Source: [Clostridium] polysaccharolyticum
GTDB lineage: Bacteria; Bacillota; Clostridia; Lachnospirales; Lachnospiraceae
Assembly (NCBI RefSeq): GCF_900111595.1
Contig: NZ_FOHN01000008.1
Coordinates: forward strand, 62,001 to 126,000
Direction: 5' to 3'
DNA: 64,000 nucleotides
Below are positions 25,995 through 35,235 of the stretch, in pieces. Each line of letters begins with the position of its first letter. Positions within the stretch are counted from its first letter, which is position 1. A program made the position numbers and the translations under genes. The notes under the pieces are model-generated. The model was not told the DNA's origin. It searched no databases and saw nothing but the letters and a program-made list of their open reading frames with translations.

Positions 25995-26774
25995 ATGAAT
26001 AAGTATTTTGAACGTATCTTTAATGGTATCGTGAAAGAGAATCCAACTTTTGTCTTAATGCTTGGTATGTGTCCTACCTTAGCAGTAACTTCATCAGCTA
26101 AGAATGGTATGGGCATGGGTTTGGCAACGACAGTTGTTTTGATTATGTCCAACATGATTATTTCAGCGTTGAGAAAAGTGATTCCAGATAAAGTAAGAAT
26201 TCCAGCATTTATTGTAATTGTTGCTTCTTTAGTAACAATAGTTGAAATGCTGATGCATGCATATGTAAAAGATTTATACGCAACATTAGGTATTTATATT
26301 CCGCTTATTGTTGTAAACTGTATCATTTTAGGAAGAGCAGAGTCCTATGCATCTAAGAATGGTGTACTGTTATCTGCATGTGATGGTATTGGCATGGGAC
26401 TTGGATTTACAGTTGGTTTGACATGTATTGGTTTAGTAAGGGAATTTCTTGGAAATGGTTCGGCATTTGATGCAAAAATCCTGCCATCTTCTTACGAACC
26501 AATATCCATTTTTATTATGGCACCTGGTGCATTCTTCGTTCTTGCATGTTTAACCGCATTGCAGAACAAGTTTAAAGCACCATCTGCGACAAATGTTCCT
26601 CATGGCAGTGCTATCAGCTGTGGTGGTAACTGTGCAAGCTGTACGGGAACAGCATGTGTTGAAAATCACAAAATTCTTGCAGAAGAAAGACGCAAAAAAG
26701 AAGAAGCAGAAAAGCAGAGAAAGCTGGAAGCTGCAAAACGTAAAAAAGAAGAAACAGAAAAGGGGGAGAAGTAA
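25995..26774 (+). CDS. rnfE: Rnf complex subunit E, with Cys-rich charged tail
   Basis: A 259-aa membrane subunit with six hydrophobic segments. NPTFVLMLGMCPTLAVT is the family N-terminus that contributes to the intramembrane Fe-S site shared with RnfA. After the last membrane segment there is an extension SCGGNCASCTGTAC followed by ~35 highly charged residues (EERRKKEEAEKQRK...), longer than the basic RnfE/RsxE core. The tail could hold metal or an extra cluster; that is inference. RnfA starts 1 bp after the stop codon. Confidence 0.94.
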   Translation: MNKYFERIFNGIVKENPTFVLMLGMCPTLAVTSSAKNGMGMGLATTVVLIMSNMIISALRKVIPDKVRIPAFIVIVASLVTIVEMLMHAYVKDLYATLGIYIPLIVVNCIILGRAESYASKNGVLLSACDGIGMGLGFTVGLTCIGLVREFLGNGSAFDAKILPSSYEPISIFIMAPGAFFVLACLTALQNKFKAPSATNVPHGSAISCGGNCASCTGTACVENHKILAEERRKKEEAEKQRKLEAAKRKKEETEKGEK

Positions 26775-27350
26775 ATGAAAGAGCTGATTATTATCTTAAT
26801 TGGTGCTGCCCTCGTAAATAATGTTGTCTTAAGCCAGTTCCTTGGATTATGTCCTTTCTTAGGCGTATCCAAGAAGGTAGATACTGCAGCTGGCATGGGT
26901 GGAGCAGTTATTTTCGTTATTACGCTGGCATCCTTGCTTACGAGTGTTGTATATAAATTTATTCTTGCACCATATGATCTTGATTATCTGAAAACAATTG
27001 TATTTATTCTTTTAATTGCTGCTCTGGTACAGTTTGTAGAAATGTTTTTAAAGAAATCCATGCCAGCCTTATATAGTTCTTTAGGTGTGTATCTTCCTTT
27101 AATTACAACAAACTGTGCAGTTCTTGGTGTTGCTTTGATTAATGTACAGAAAGAATATACAATTTTAAAAAGTGTTGTAAATGGATTTGGAACGGCATTA
27201 GGATTCACTATCTCTATTGTGATTTTAGCAGGTATTCGAGAGCGCTGCGAACATAATGATGTGCCAGAATCCTTTAAAGGTTCTCCAATTGTATTATTAA
27301 CAGCAGGTCTTATGGCAATCGCATTTTGCGGTTTTGCTGGGTTATTGTAA
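26775..27350 (+). CDS. rnfA: Rnf complex subunit A
   Basis: A 191-aa integral membrane subunit with six hydrophobic segments. The N-terminus NNVVLSQFLGLCPFLGVSKK and the mirrored TNCAVLGVAL supply the conserved Cys residues near the intramembrane cluster formed with RnfE. Normal length; SD GGGGAG in the end of rnfE. Confidence 0.96.
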   Translation: MKELIIILIGAALVNNVVLSQFLGLCPFLGVSKKVDTAAGMGGAVIFVITLASLLTSVVYKFILAPYDLDYLKTIVFILLIAALVQFVEMFLKKSMPALYSSLGVYLPLITTNCAVLGVALINVQKEYTILKSVVNGFGTALGFTISIVILAGIRERCEHNDVPESFKGSPIVLLTAGLMAIAFCGFAGLL

Positions 27351-27365
27351 GAGGGAGGAGATAAG

Positions 27366-28157
27366 ATGAACGGAGTGGAAATCATTACAGCAGCAGCCGT
27401 AATTGGTATCATCGGTTTGCTTGTTGGTCTTCTTCTTGGTGTAGCTGCGAAAGCCTTCGCAGTTGAAGTAGACGAAAAAGAAATTCTTGTTAGAGAACAG
27501 CTTCCAGGAAATAATTGCGGTGGCTGTGGTTATGCAGGCTGTGATGCACTTGCAAAAGCAATTGCACAGGGAGAGGCTTCTGTAGATGCATGTCCAGTTG
27601 GTGGCGATCCAGTAGGAAAGGCTATTGCTAAAATTATGGGTGTAACTGCTGGAGACAAAGAACGTGAAGTAGCATTTGTAAAATGTGCTGGTACTTGTGA
27701 CAAAGCGGAAACAAAGTATAACTATTATGGTATCTATGACTGTAAAAAGCTTGCTTTGATTCCTGGTAATGGAGATAAGGCTTGTTCTTATGGCTGTATG
27801 GGATATGGAAGCTGCGTGCGTGCCTGTCCATTTGATGCAATTCATGTAATCAATGGAATTGCAAAGGTTGATAAAGAAAAATGCAAAGCTTGCGGCAAGT
27901 GTATTGCAGAGTGTCCAAAACACCTGATTGAGCTGGTGCCTTACAAGGCAAAACATGTAGTGCAATGTAGTTCACAGGATAAAGGGAAAGCAGTAAAAGA
28001 TGTATGTTCAACAGGCTGTATCGGCTGTGGTCTATGTGTGAAACAGTGCGAATTTGACGCAATTTCTGTAGAAAACAATATCGCTCATATTGATCAAAGT
28101 AAATGTACAGGATGCGGAAAATGTGCAGAGAAGTGTCCATCACATGTAATTGTGTAA
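27366..28157 (+). CDS. rnfB: Rnf complex subunit B (polyferredoxin)
   Basis: A 263-aa subunit that receives electrons from ferredoxin. It has an N-terminal membrane anchor (about 6-28), then the RnfB-type motif NNCGGCGYAGCDALAKAI...CPVGG, and cysteine-rich cluster sites CSYGCMGYGSCVRACP, CKACGKCIAECP, CIGCGLCVKQCE and CTGCGKCAEKCP, enough for several [4Fe-4S] clusters. SD GGGAGGAG. Last gene of the operon. Confidence 0.96.
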   Translation: MNGVEIITAAAVIGIIGLLVGLLLGVAAKAFAVEVDEKEILVREQLPGNNCGGCGYAGCDALAKAIAQGEASVDACPVGGDPVGKAIAKIMGVTAGDKEREVAFVKCAGTCDKAETKYNYYGIYDCKKLALIPGNGDKACSYGCMGYGSCVRACPFDAIHVINGIAKVDKEKCKACGKCIAECPKHLIELVPYKAKHVVQCSSQDKGKAVKDVCSTGCIGCGLCVKQCEFDAISVENNIAHIDQSKCTGCGKCAEKCPSHVIV

Positions 28158-28182
28158 AAGATATTTAAAAAAGGATAAAAAT

Positions 28183-28234
28183 AGAATCCCTGCGGCTATC
28201 AAGAAGAGTATTGCTGGCTAAGGGATTCTTTTTT
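28183..28234 (+). terminator. Terminator of the rnf operon
   Basis: AGAATCCCT pairs with AGGGATTCT around an internal loop, followed by TTTTTT; on the minus strand it may also serve the convergent apbE gene. Confidence 0.8.
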
Positions 28235-28260
28235 CTTGAAAATGGATGTACACTTTGTTC

Positions 28261-29283
28261 TTATTCATATCTTTCAGAAAAATGTTTAGAATAGTGCATG
28301 GTTCCTTTGGAATCAACGAAAATAGCATCTATAGTTTCAAGTCTGTTTATATAGTCCAGCCCGTCTTCGAGTCCAAGTGCGAAACAGGTTGTGCTTAATG
28401 CATCCCCGATCACAGATTCGTCAGAGATGATAGTAACCGAGCTAAGGTTATTATCATAGGGATAACCTGTTTTGGGATTTAAAATGTGGTGGTAGAGTTT
28501 GCCGTTTTCAGTAAAACAGCGTTCGTAGATACCCGATGTAACTATGGACTTGTCACGTATTTTAAGGGTAGCAAGTGAGACATTTCTATCTTTAAAAGGG
28601 GCTTGGATACCAATTTTAAAAGGAGCCCCCTCTTTATCACCTGTACATAATATATTACCGCCTAAATTAATAATTGCACTGTGTACATTTTGTCTAATAA
28701 GATACTGTTTAATCCGGTCCGCTATATAGCCTTTTGCAATAGCACCTACATCCAGCTGGTTTTCTTGCTTTTTTCTTATTAAGGTGTTATCTTTAATAGA
28801 AAAGTTCTGATATCCCACATATGGAAGCTGTTTTTGGATAGCTAGACTGGAAGGCACAGCAGGGGTTTCTGCTGTAAAATCCCATAATTGGCTGACAGGT
28901 GCAATGGAAATATCAAACGCCCCTTTTGATAAGGAACTATAGGAAAGACCAGTTTTGATTAAAGAGGCAAGATCCTCGGAAATGGAGAGTTTTCTTTTGT
29001 CCGAATGATTTACTCTATATAATTCGCTAGCCGTTAGTGTACGGCTGAAGATAGTTTCGTACTTATTACATAGCTGGAATGCTTCTTCTAAAATGTTCTT
29101 ATCTGTACAGTCATATAGTGTGATGGTGACAACTGTATTTAAGGCAAAACGGGTATCGGTTATAGGCTGTAGTACATTTCTTTTTTCACGGCCTGAATAT
29201 ATGTAGATACCTTTGGCAGTTAAAAATATAATCAATACAAGAAGTAATAAAGCATGTATTTTTTTTGGTGCTGTTTTTTTCAT
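28261..29283 (-). CDS. apbE: FAD:protein FMN transferase
   Basis: A 340-aa ApbE with an N-terminal membrane anchor (about 10-30). Catalytic/FAD motifs: DVGAIAKGYIADRI, INLGGNI, GIYERCF, HHILNPKTGYP and the metal-binding DALSTTCFALG. It attaches FMN to Thr in RnfG and RnfD, both of which have the target motif here. It lies convergent to rnfB rather than in the same operon. Confidence 0.95.
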   Translation of the reverse strand: MKKTAPKKIHALLLLVLIIFLTAKGIYIYSGREKRNVLQPITDTRFALNTVVTITLYDCTDKNILEEAFQLCNKYETIFSRTLTASELYRVNHSDKRKLSISEDLASLIKTGLSYSSLSKGAFDISIAPVSQLWDFTAETPAVPSSLAIQKQLPYVGYQNFSIKDNTLIRKKQENQLDVGAIAKGYIADRIKQYLIRQNVHSAIINLGGNILCTGDKEGAPFKIGIQAPFKDRNVSLATLKIRDKSIVTSGIYERCFTENGKLYHHILNPKTGYPYDNNLSSVTIISDESVIGDALSTTCFALGLEDGLDYINRLETIDAIFVDSKGTMHYSKHFSERYE

Positions 29284-29428
29284 AAAAACTCCTTTATAAA
29301 TTAATATATAGATAGTAAGTTACGAGTTTATTATAAGAAGTTGAGATTTTAGTGTCAAGAATAGGAAATTAAAGTTAGGTTTAAGCGTTTTAAAGTGAAT
29401 GAGACGCTAGTTGAGAAAGGAGGCTGTT

Positions 29429-29794
29429 ATGAAAAAAGGAGATTTGATTCTTATAGGGGTGTTTCTGCTGTTAGGGGGCATAATCCTTGTAACTCAATTC
29501 GCTGGAAAAGAGGCTGGGGAACAAGTTGTTATTACTCTAGAAGGAAAAACATATAAGGTATTAGACCTGAAAGACAACCAGGAACTTAAGGTAAAGGGGA
29601 AAGAAGGACATTATAATGTGGTAGTCATCAAAAATGGCCAGGTTACCATAAAAGAAGCGGATTGCAAAAATCAGGTTTGTGTTAATACGGCACCTATAGA
29701 TAGTATCGGAGAGAGTATAGCTTGTCTGCCTCATAAATTGATCGTAAAGATCGTTGCCAAAGACGAGAATCTGGAGGGAGAAAATGAGAAATAG
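29429..29794 (+). CDS. NusG domain II-containing membrane-anchored protein
   Basis: A 121-aa protein with an N-terminal membrane segment (DLILIGVFLLLGGIILV) and an extracytoplasmic NusG_II-type beta domain ending in CKNQVCVNT and ESIACLPHKLIVKI. In Firmicutes this family is commonly encoded next to rnf, apbE and Gx-transporter genes, as here. It is not a transcription elongation factor. ATG 29429 has AAAGGAGG; the role is unknown, possibly in extracytoplasmic redox or flavin handling. Confidence 0.85.
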   Translation: MKKGDLILIGVFLLLGGIILVTQFAGKEAGEQVVITLEGKTYKVLDLKDNQELKVKGKEGHYNVVVIKNGQVTIKEADCKNQVCVNTAPIDSIGESIACLPHKLIVKIVAKDENLEGENEK

Positions 29795-30272
29795 AAAAAT
29801 AGCACTAATGGGGCTTCTGGTTTCTCTAGCCTTTCTGCTGAGTTACTTAGAAAGCATGTTGCCGATCCAGATTGGAATACCTGGTGTAAAATTGGGACTG
29901 GCCAATATTGTAATCTTGTTTGCAGTTGTGCAACTTGGTACAAAAGATGCTTTTTTTGTTATGGCTGCCCGTACGGTTTTAGCAGCTTTTACATTTGGAA
30001 ATCTGTATAGTCTGGCATATAGCTTGTCTGGAGGGATTTTAAGTACAATAATTATGTGTTTTATGAATAAAACGAAAAAGACTGGCATAATAGGTATTAG
30101 TGCTGCTGGTGGGGTAGCTCATAATATAGGACAGCTGATTATTGCATCTTATGTTCTTAAGTCCCTAGATTTAAAATATTATGCTGGGTTCCTGATATTA
30201 TGTGGTGTTTTTACAGGAGTGTTAACAGGGATAGTATGTCGTAATGTGAATGAGAAAATAAGGCTTGTTTAG
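29784..30272 (+). CDS. Gx transporter family membrane protein
   Basis: A 162-aa protein with five hydrophobic segments of the Gx_transp family (often annotated as heptaprenyl diphosphate synthase component I). GIPGVKLGLANIVILFAV and ARTVLAAFTFGN are family hallmarks. These proteins resemble ECF-type S components. ATG 29784 follows GGAGGGAG and overlaps the NusG_II gene by 11 bp, so the two are co-translated. Confidence 0.85.
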   Translation: MRNRKIALMGLLVSLAFLLSYLESMLPIQIGIPGVKLGLANIVILFAVVQLGTKDAFFVMAARTVLAAFTFGNLYSLAYSLSGGILSTIIMCFMNKTKKTGIIGISAAGGVAHNIGQLIIASYVLKSLDLKYYAGFLILCGVFTGVLTGIVCRNVNEKIRLV

Positions 30273-30283
30273 GAGTATAACGA

Positions 30284-30311
30284 AAAGATTTAGGCAAAAG
30301 TCTTTGTTTTT
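30284..30311 (+). terminator. Weak terminator after the Gx-transporter gene
   Basis: AAAGATTT pairs with AAGTCTTT (one wobble), followed by GTTTTT. Confidence 0.4.
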
Positions 30312-30420
30312 GGCAAAGAATAACGATTAATGTTGGTGAATATCCCAGTAAATGTGTATTTGTAATATGGACATGTAAAGCGTTTTGATAATAAATGTAT
30401 TAAAAAAGTATTATTATTGC

Positions 30421-30449
30421 TTGATTTATTGGTTAATATGCCGTATAAT
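30421..30449 (+). promoter_or_regulatory. Promoter of the lacI-type regulator and sugar ABC operon
   Basis: TTGATT (30421-30426), 17-bp spacer, TATAAT (30444-30449). Confidence 0.65.
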
Positions 30450-30461
30450 AAATGTACGAAA

Positions 30462-30471
30462 ACGATATCGT
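30462..30471. promoter_or_regulatory. LacI-type operator candidate
   Basis: The palindrome ACGATATCGT with A-rich flanks has the central CG and symmetry of LacI/GalR operators. It lies about 13 bp downstream of the -10, suiting autorepression by the gene that follows. Confidence 0.5.
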
Positions 30472-30510
30472 AAAGACACAGAAGTTAGTAAGGTTTGGTG
30501 GTGAACAGTA

Positions 30511-31521
30511 GTGGCAACGATTAAAGACTTGTCAATGAAATGCGGGGTTTCAGTATCTACTGTTAGTAAGGCGTTGAATGGGTATCATGACATCAGTGAG
30601 CAGACCAGAGCTTTAGTTTTACGCCATGCCAGTGAGATGGGATATTTTCCAGACGCCAATGCAAGAGCATTAAAAATGAAGAAAACTTGCAATATTGGTG
30701 TCTTATATATGGATTCTTCAAGGCAAAGCTTACGAAATGAGTACTTTGCACATATTTTGGCGTCGTTTAAAGAAAAAGTTTCAAGACGGGGATATGACAT
30801 CACTTTTATAGAACATAACATCGGGAATAGAAAGATGTCTTACTTGGAACATTGCAAACAAAGAAACTTTGATGGGATATGTATTGCGTGTGTAACGGAA
30901 TTCAATGATCCTGAGATTTTGGAATTAGTAAATAGTGATATACCAGTAGTAGTGATTGACCACGTATTTAATGGTGCAATTTCTATTTTATCTGACAATA
31001 TAAATGGCATGAGGGAACTTATTCAGTACATAATTAATCAGGGACATAAAGATATAGCTTACATTCATGGGACGAAATCATCCGTTACTCATAATAGGCT
31101 GGTTAGCTTTTATAATATTATGAATGAGAATGGATTAGAAGTAAATGAAGATTTTATCCTGGAAGGTGAATATCGCAATGTGTCAAAAACAGAGGAGATA
31201 ACCGATAAGCTTTTAAACCTGTCTAAAAAACCAACTTGTATTATTGCACCTGATGATTATTCAGCATTAGGTGTTATGAATGTAGCTGGCAGGAGGGGGA
31301 TTAAGATACCTCAGGAACTTTCTGTGGCTGGTTTTGATGGGATTCTCTTTACAAAGGTTTTAGAACCTAATTTAACAACTGTTAGGCAGGATGTGGATGC
31401 TATTGGAGCAGAGGCAGCAAAGCAGCTGATTAATTTGATTGAAAGTCCAATGACAACCTCTCTTGAAAGCATTTGTTTACAAACGCAGTTAATTGAAGGA
31501 GGTACAGTGAAAAAGCTGTAA
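30511..31521 (+). CDS. LacI-family transcriptional regulator
   Basis: A 336-aa repressor: N-terminal helix-turn-helix (ATIKDLSMKCGVSVSTVSKALNG) with hinge helix (PDANARALKMKKT), then a periplasmic-binding-like effector domain (NIGVLYMD ... APDDYSALGVMNVAGRRGIKIPQELSVAGFDG). GTG 30511 has only a weak SD (GGTGGTGA). It is followed by a sugar ABC importer, so it probably responds to that sugar or a derived phosphate. Confidence 0.93.
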   Translation: MATIKDLSMKCGVSVSTVSKALNGYHDISEQTRALVLRHASEMGYFPDANARALKMKKTCNIGVLYMDSSRQSLRNEYFAHILASFKEKVSRRGYDITFIEHNIGNRKMSYLEHCKQRNFDGICIACVTEFNDPEILELVNSDIPVVVIDHVFNGAISILSDNINGMRELIQYIINQGHKDIAYIHGTKSSVTHNRLVSFYNIMNENGLEVNEDFILEGEYRNVSKTEEITDKLLNLSKKPTCIIAPDDYSALGVMNVAGRRGIKIPQELSVAGFDGILFTKVLEPNLTTVRQDVDAIGAEAAKQLINLIESPMTTSLESICLQTQLIEGGTVKKL

Positions 31522-31590
31522 TTCTTTTAATTATATAAACTTATATAAACATTTCATTTTACATTTCATTTATTTAAGGAGGAGAAAGAA

Positions 31591-32955
31591 ATGAGAAAGA
31601 GTAAAAGAGCGTTAGCACTTATTATGGCGTTGACGATGTCTACAGCATTATTTGCGTGTGGTAAAACCGATGATGAAAATACTTCAACAGAGCCAAAAAC
31701 AACAGATGATGGCGGAACAGAAAAAGCTGAAAACACGGGAAAATTCTATATCTATTCTTGGAATACAGAGGTTCAGGACAGATTAAATTACTTCAAAGAA
31801 GCTTATCCAGATGATTTTGCTAGAGTTGAATATGTAAATATTGGTGACAGTACCATTTACCAGGAAAAAATTGATGGCTTATTACAACAGCAGGATGCTG
31901 AAGAATATCCAGATATGTTTGCAGCAGAAGCTGATTATATTAAAAAATATGTAAATAGCGACAACACAATTGCCGTTAAGGATCTAGGCATTACAGATGA
32001 TGATTTGTCTAATATGTATGAATATACGCTGACAATCCCAACTGATCAGCGTAACAATACTGTTAAAGGCCTTTCATGGCAGGCTTGCCCAGGTTCTATG
32101 ATGTATAGAACAGATTTAGCTAAAGAGTTTTTAGGCGTTGACTCTCCAGAAGCAATGCAGGAAAAGGTTAAAGACTGGGATTCTTTTATTGCAGCTGCTA
32201 AAGAAGTAAAGGAAAAATCAGGCGGCAAAACAAAAATGTTATCTGGTCCAGACGATATCCAGAGAGTATTCTTAGGAACTAAGTCATCAGCTTGGGTTGA
32301 TGAAAACCAGAACTTTGTTATTGATCCAAAAGTAGAAGAATACATGGACACATATAAAATACTTGTAACAGAAGATTTAACAAATGGTACAGAACAATGG
32401 ACAGAACAATGGAATTCCAACTGTTCTAACGATTCTACTTTGGCTTATTTTGGATGTACATGGTTCTTACACTGGACAATCAAAGCAAACTGCGGCGGTG
32501 AAAAAGAAGGCGAAGGAACATATGGAAAATGGGCAATGTGCCAAGGTCCTTCCACATATTACTGGGGTGGTACATGGTTATGTGCAACAGCAAACTGCAG
32601 CGATAAAGAGTTAGCTGGAAAGATCATGAAGACTCTTTGCTGTGATACAGATATAATGACAAATATTGCTGCTGATACATTAGATTATGTAAATAACAAG
32701 GCTGCTGTTCAGAACTTAATCAAAGACAAAAAAGGTGCTTATGATTTCTTAGGCGGTCAGGACTTCCTTGCAGTATTCTCTCCTCTTGCTGAAAAGGTAG
32801 ATGTATCTTGGATGTCTGCTTATGATCAGAAGATCAACGATGCTTTAAATAACCAGAATAAAGCATATGCTTCAGGCAAAAAAGATAAAGATAAGGCAAT
32901 TGCAGACTTAAAGAAAGCAGTTAAAAATGATTATCCAGCAGTAAATGTTGATTAA
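31591..32955 (+). CDS. Extracellular sugar-binding lipoprotein (CUT1 ABC importer)
   Basis: A 454-aa lipoprotein with lipobox LFAC (Cys about 23), an acidic Thr/Glu linker and a family 1 solute-binding fold (KFYIYSWNTEVQDRLNYFKEAYPDDF...). It is rich in Trp (WACPGSMMY, YYWGGTWLC), typical of carbohydrate stacking. Two permease genes follow but no ATPase, so like many CUT1 systems it probably shares an MsmX/UgpC-type ATPase encoded elsewhere. The sugar is unknown. Confidence 0.9.
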   Translation: MRKSKRALALIMALTMSTALFACGKTDDENTSTEPKTTDDGGTEKAENTGKFYIYSWNTEVQDRLNYFKEAYPDDFARVEYVNIGDSTIYQEKIDGLLQQQDAEEYPDMFAAEADYIKKYVNSDNTIAVKDLGITDDDLSNMYEYTLTIPTDQRNNTVKGLSWQACPGSMMYRTDLAKEFLGVDSPEAMQEKVKDWDSFIAAAKEVKEKSGGKTKMLSGPDDIQRVFLGTKSSAWVDENQNFVIDPKVEEYMDTYKILVTEDLTNGTEQWTEQWNSNCSNDSTLAYFGCTWFLHWTIKANCGGEKEGEGTYGKWAMCQGPSTYYWGGTWLCATANCSDKELAGKIMKTLCCDTDIMTNIAADTLDYVNNKAAVQNLIKDKKGAYDFLGGQDFLAVFSPLAEKVDVSWMSAYDQKINDALNNQNKAYASGKKDKDKAIADLKKAVKNDYPAVNVD

Positions 32956-32979
32956 TTAAAAAATAATTTTAATTTATAG

Positions 32980-33109
32980 TGCCGGCGGCGAAAGCCGCTG
33001 GTGCATTAATGCTAGAACTTTTGTATTAATTTATAAAGAGTAGTCTATCCATCAAGTGGGTATTTTTTAAGTTTTTCATGGAGTGCAGGGAAGGTTTAAA
33101 AAATACCCA
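32980..33109 (+). promoter_or_regulatory. Intercistronic hairpins between binding protein and permeases
   Basis: First, a GNRA-capped hairpin: CCGGCGGC (32982-32989), GAAA, GCCGCTGG (32994-33001), not followed by a T-run, so more likely an mRNA-stabilising element than a terminator. Second, a 14-bp inverted repeat TGGGTATTTTTTAA (33057-33070) with TTAAAAAATACCCA (33096-33109). The 214-bp gap has no gene. Both probably help keep the binding protein in excess of the permeases. Confidence 0.55.
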
Positions 33110-33169
33110 TAAACATGAGGAGTATGGCTATCTGGCATGTTCAAATAATAAGAAGGATGTGAGAAAATA

Positions 33170-34180
33170 GTGGCAGGATCGAATAAGTCTAATAAGAGAA
33201 AGACCGTGGAGTATGGAAGATATGGCTATTTCTTTATTGCACCATTTTTTATTGTGTATGCTGCTTTTCAGTTATGGCCGTTACTTTATACAATCGGATT
33301 AAGTTTTTGTGAACTGTTTACAGATCCAATGTGGAATCAGACAGTAGGCCCTAATTTTAATGGTATAGCAAATTATAAGGAAGTACTCTTTAGTGATGAA
33401 GGCAAGTTTTTGGATACGTATACGATTAATGCTTTGTGGAATACAATTTTAATGTGGTTTATTAACTTTATTCCTCAGATTGTATTAGCCTTGATTTTAG
33501 CTGCATGGTTTACTGACACAAAAGTTAAATTAAAAGGACAAGGTGCTTATAAGGTTATGGTATTTATGCCTAATATTATTACAGCAGCTACAATTTCGGT
33601 ATTGTTTTATTCTTTATTTAACTTTCCAAAGGGACCAGTTAATATTTCCTTACAGGAATTGGGTGTGTTAAAAGAGCCATTTAACTTCTTGAATTCAAAG
33701 TGGGCTGCAAGGTTAATTATTGCGTTTATTAACTTCTGGATGTGGTACGGAAATACGATGATCGTATTAATTGCTGGTATTCTAGGCATTAGTCCTTCTT
33801 TATTCGAGGCAGCTCGAGTAGATGGTGCCAATGCAATGCAGATCTTCTTTAAGATTACATTGCCATTGTTAAGACCAATTTTGCTTTACACATTGGTTCA
33901 GTCTGCAGTTGGTGGTTTACAGATGTACGATATTCCAAAACTGCTGACACAGAGTGGAAACGGAGATCCTGATTACACTACAAGAACAATTACAATGTAT
34001 ATCCAGTCTATGTCACAGACAGGATCCAAGCAGATTGGTAAAGCAGCTGCATCCTCAATGGTACTGTTTGCTGTTACCTTAATTATCAGTTTGGTTATGT
34101 TCTATGTAATGCGTGATAAAGATGCTATAAAAGAAAAGAAAATGATTAAAGAAGCGCAAAGGAGGGCAAAACAAGCATGA
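33170..34180 (+). CDS. Sugar ABC importer permease (MalF type)
   Basis: A 336-aa membrane protein with about six hydrophobic segments and the ATPase-coupling EAA loop EAARVDGANAMQIFFKITLPLLRP. GTG 33170 is preceded by AGAAGGATG. It overlaps the next permease gene by 4 bp. With the following gene it forms the CUT1 transmembrane heterodimer. Confidence 0.93.
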   Translation: MAGSNKSNKRKTVEYGRYGYFFIAPFFIVYAAFQLWPLLYTIGLSFCELFTDPMWNQTVGPNFNGIANYKEVLFSDEGKFLDTYTINALWNTILMWFINFIPQIVLALILAAWFTDTKVKLKGQGAYKVMVFMPNIITAATISVLFYSLFNFPKGPVNISLQELGVLKEPFNFLNSKWAARLIIAFINFWMWYGNTMIVLIAGILGISPSLFEAARVDGANAMQIFFKITLPLLRPILLYTLVQSAVGGLQMYDIPKLLTQSGNGDPDYTTRTITMYIQSMSQTGSKQIGKAAASSMVLFAVTLIISLVMFYVMRDKDAIKEKKMIKEAQRRAKQA

Positions 34181-35058
34181 GTAAACAAGAAAAATCTGTT
34201 AGTATGACAGAAAGTATGTCTTTCGGAGTTACAATGCATAAGGTATTACGTCATATTATTTGTATTTTCCTTTGCTGTTTAAGCTTATTTCCTTTCATTG
34301 TAATGATTGTAAATGCGACACGTTCAAGTGTTGCTATTCAGAATAAGTTTACATTAATTCCTAGTACTTATTTCTTTAGCAACTTTACGAAGTTATTGGC
34401 ACAATGTGCGAAGACAGTACCTATCTGGCGTTATATGTTAAATAGTGCAATTATTGCAGGTTTAGCTACTGCATTGAGTGTATATTTTTCAACTTTAACA
34501 GCTTATGGTGTTACAGTTTATAACTTCAAACTTAAAAAAATTGCTTGGGCATTTATTATGGCAATTTTGATGATTCCTACTCAGGTATCAATTGTAGGTT
34601 TTTTTAAATTTATGTATCAGTTAGGTTTTGGTAACAGTTATGTGCCTTTGATTGTACCTGCTATTGCTGCTCCTTCCGTTGTATTCTTTATGAAACAGTA
34701 TATGGAAAGTGCACTTCCGTTAGAAATCATTGATGCTGCTCGTATTGATGGTTCAGGTGAATTTAAGACATTTAACCATATTGCATTGCCATTGATGAAA
34801 CCAGCTGTTGCTACACAGGCAATTTTTGCATTCATTTTATCATGGAACAATTTATTTACACCTTCTATGTTATTGACAAGCCAGAGAAAATATACATTGC
34901 CAATGTTTATTCAACAGATGAGAGGTGAGCGTTTTAGAACAGATTATGGTATTATTTATGTAGGACTTGTAATTACAATTTTACCTATTTTCATAGTTTA
35001 CTTTACATTATCCCGTTACATCATTGCTGGTGTAGCTCTTGGTGGTGTAAAAGAATAA
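34177..35058 (+). CDS. Sugar ABC importer permease (MalG type)
   Basis: A 293-aa permease with six hydrophobic segments and EAA loop IDAARIDGSGEFKTFNHIALPLMKPA. The N-terminus and the C-terminal IIAGVALGGVKE are typical of MalG-type CUT1 partners. It overlaps the upstream permease by 4 bp (ATGA) and is followed by a terminator. Confidence 0.93.
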   Translation: MSKQEKSVSMTESMSFGVTMHKVLRHIICIFLCCLSLFPFIVMIVNATRSSVAIQNKFTLIPSTYFFSNFTKLLAQCAKTVPIWRYMLNSAIIAGLATALSVYFSTLTAYGVTVYNFKLKKIAWAFIMAILMIPTQVSIVGFFKFMYQLGFGNSYVPLIVPAIAAPSVVFFMKQYMESALPLEIIDAARIDGSGEFKTFNHIALPLMKPAVATQAIFAFILSWNNLFTPSMLLTSQRKYTLPMFIQQMRGERFRTDYGIIYVGLVITILPIFIVYFTLSRYIIAGVALGGVKE

Positions 35059-35070
35059 TATAGTACGAGA

Positions 35071-35105
35071 AAAAAGATCTGCATGTAAATGTGCAGGTCT
35101 TTTTT
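35071..35105 (+). terminator. Terminator of the sugar ABC operon
   Basis: AAAAGATCTGCA pairs with TGCAGGTCTTTT (one wobble), followed by a T-run. Confidence 0.85.
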
Positions 35106-35235
35106 GTTATTTAGGAATTTGGTTAAACTCTATTTACATCAACTTAAAGTATGTTACAGTGCAGGCAGGGATACCTTTGAATGAGTAAGGAGCTGGTTTT
35201 TAAGACAGCCGTATTTGGTTTTTGCTTGAAAAAGC

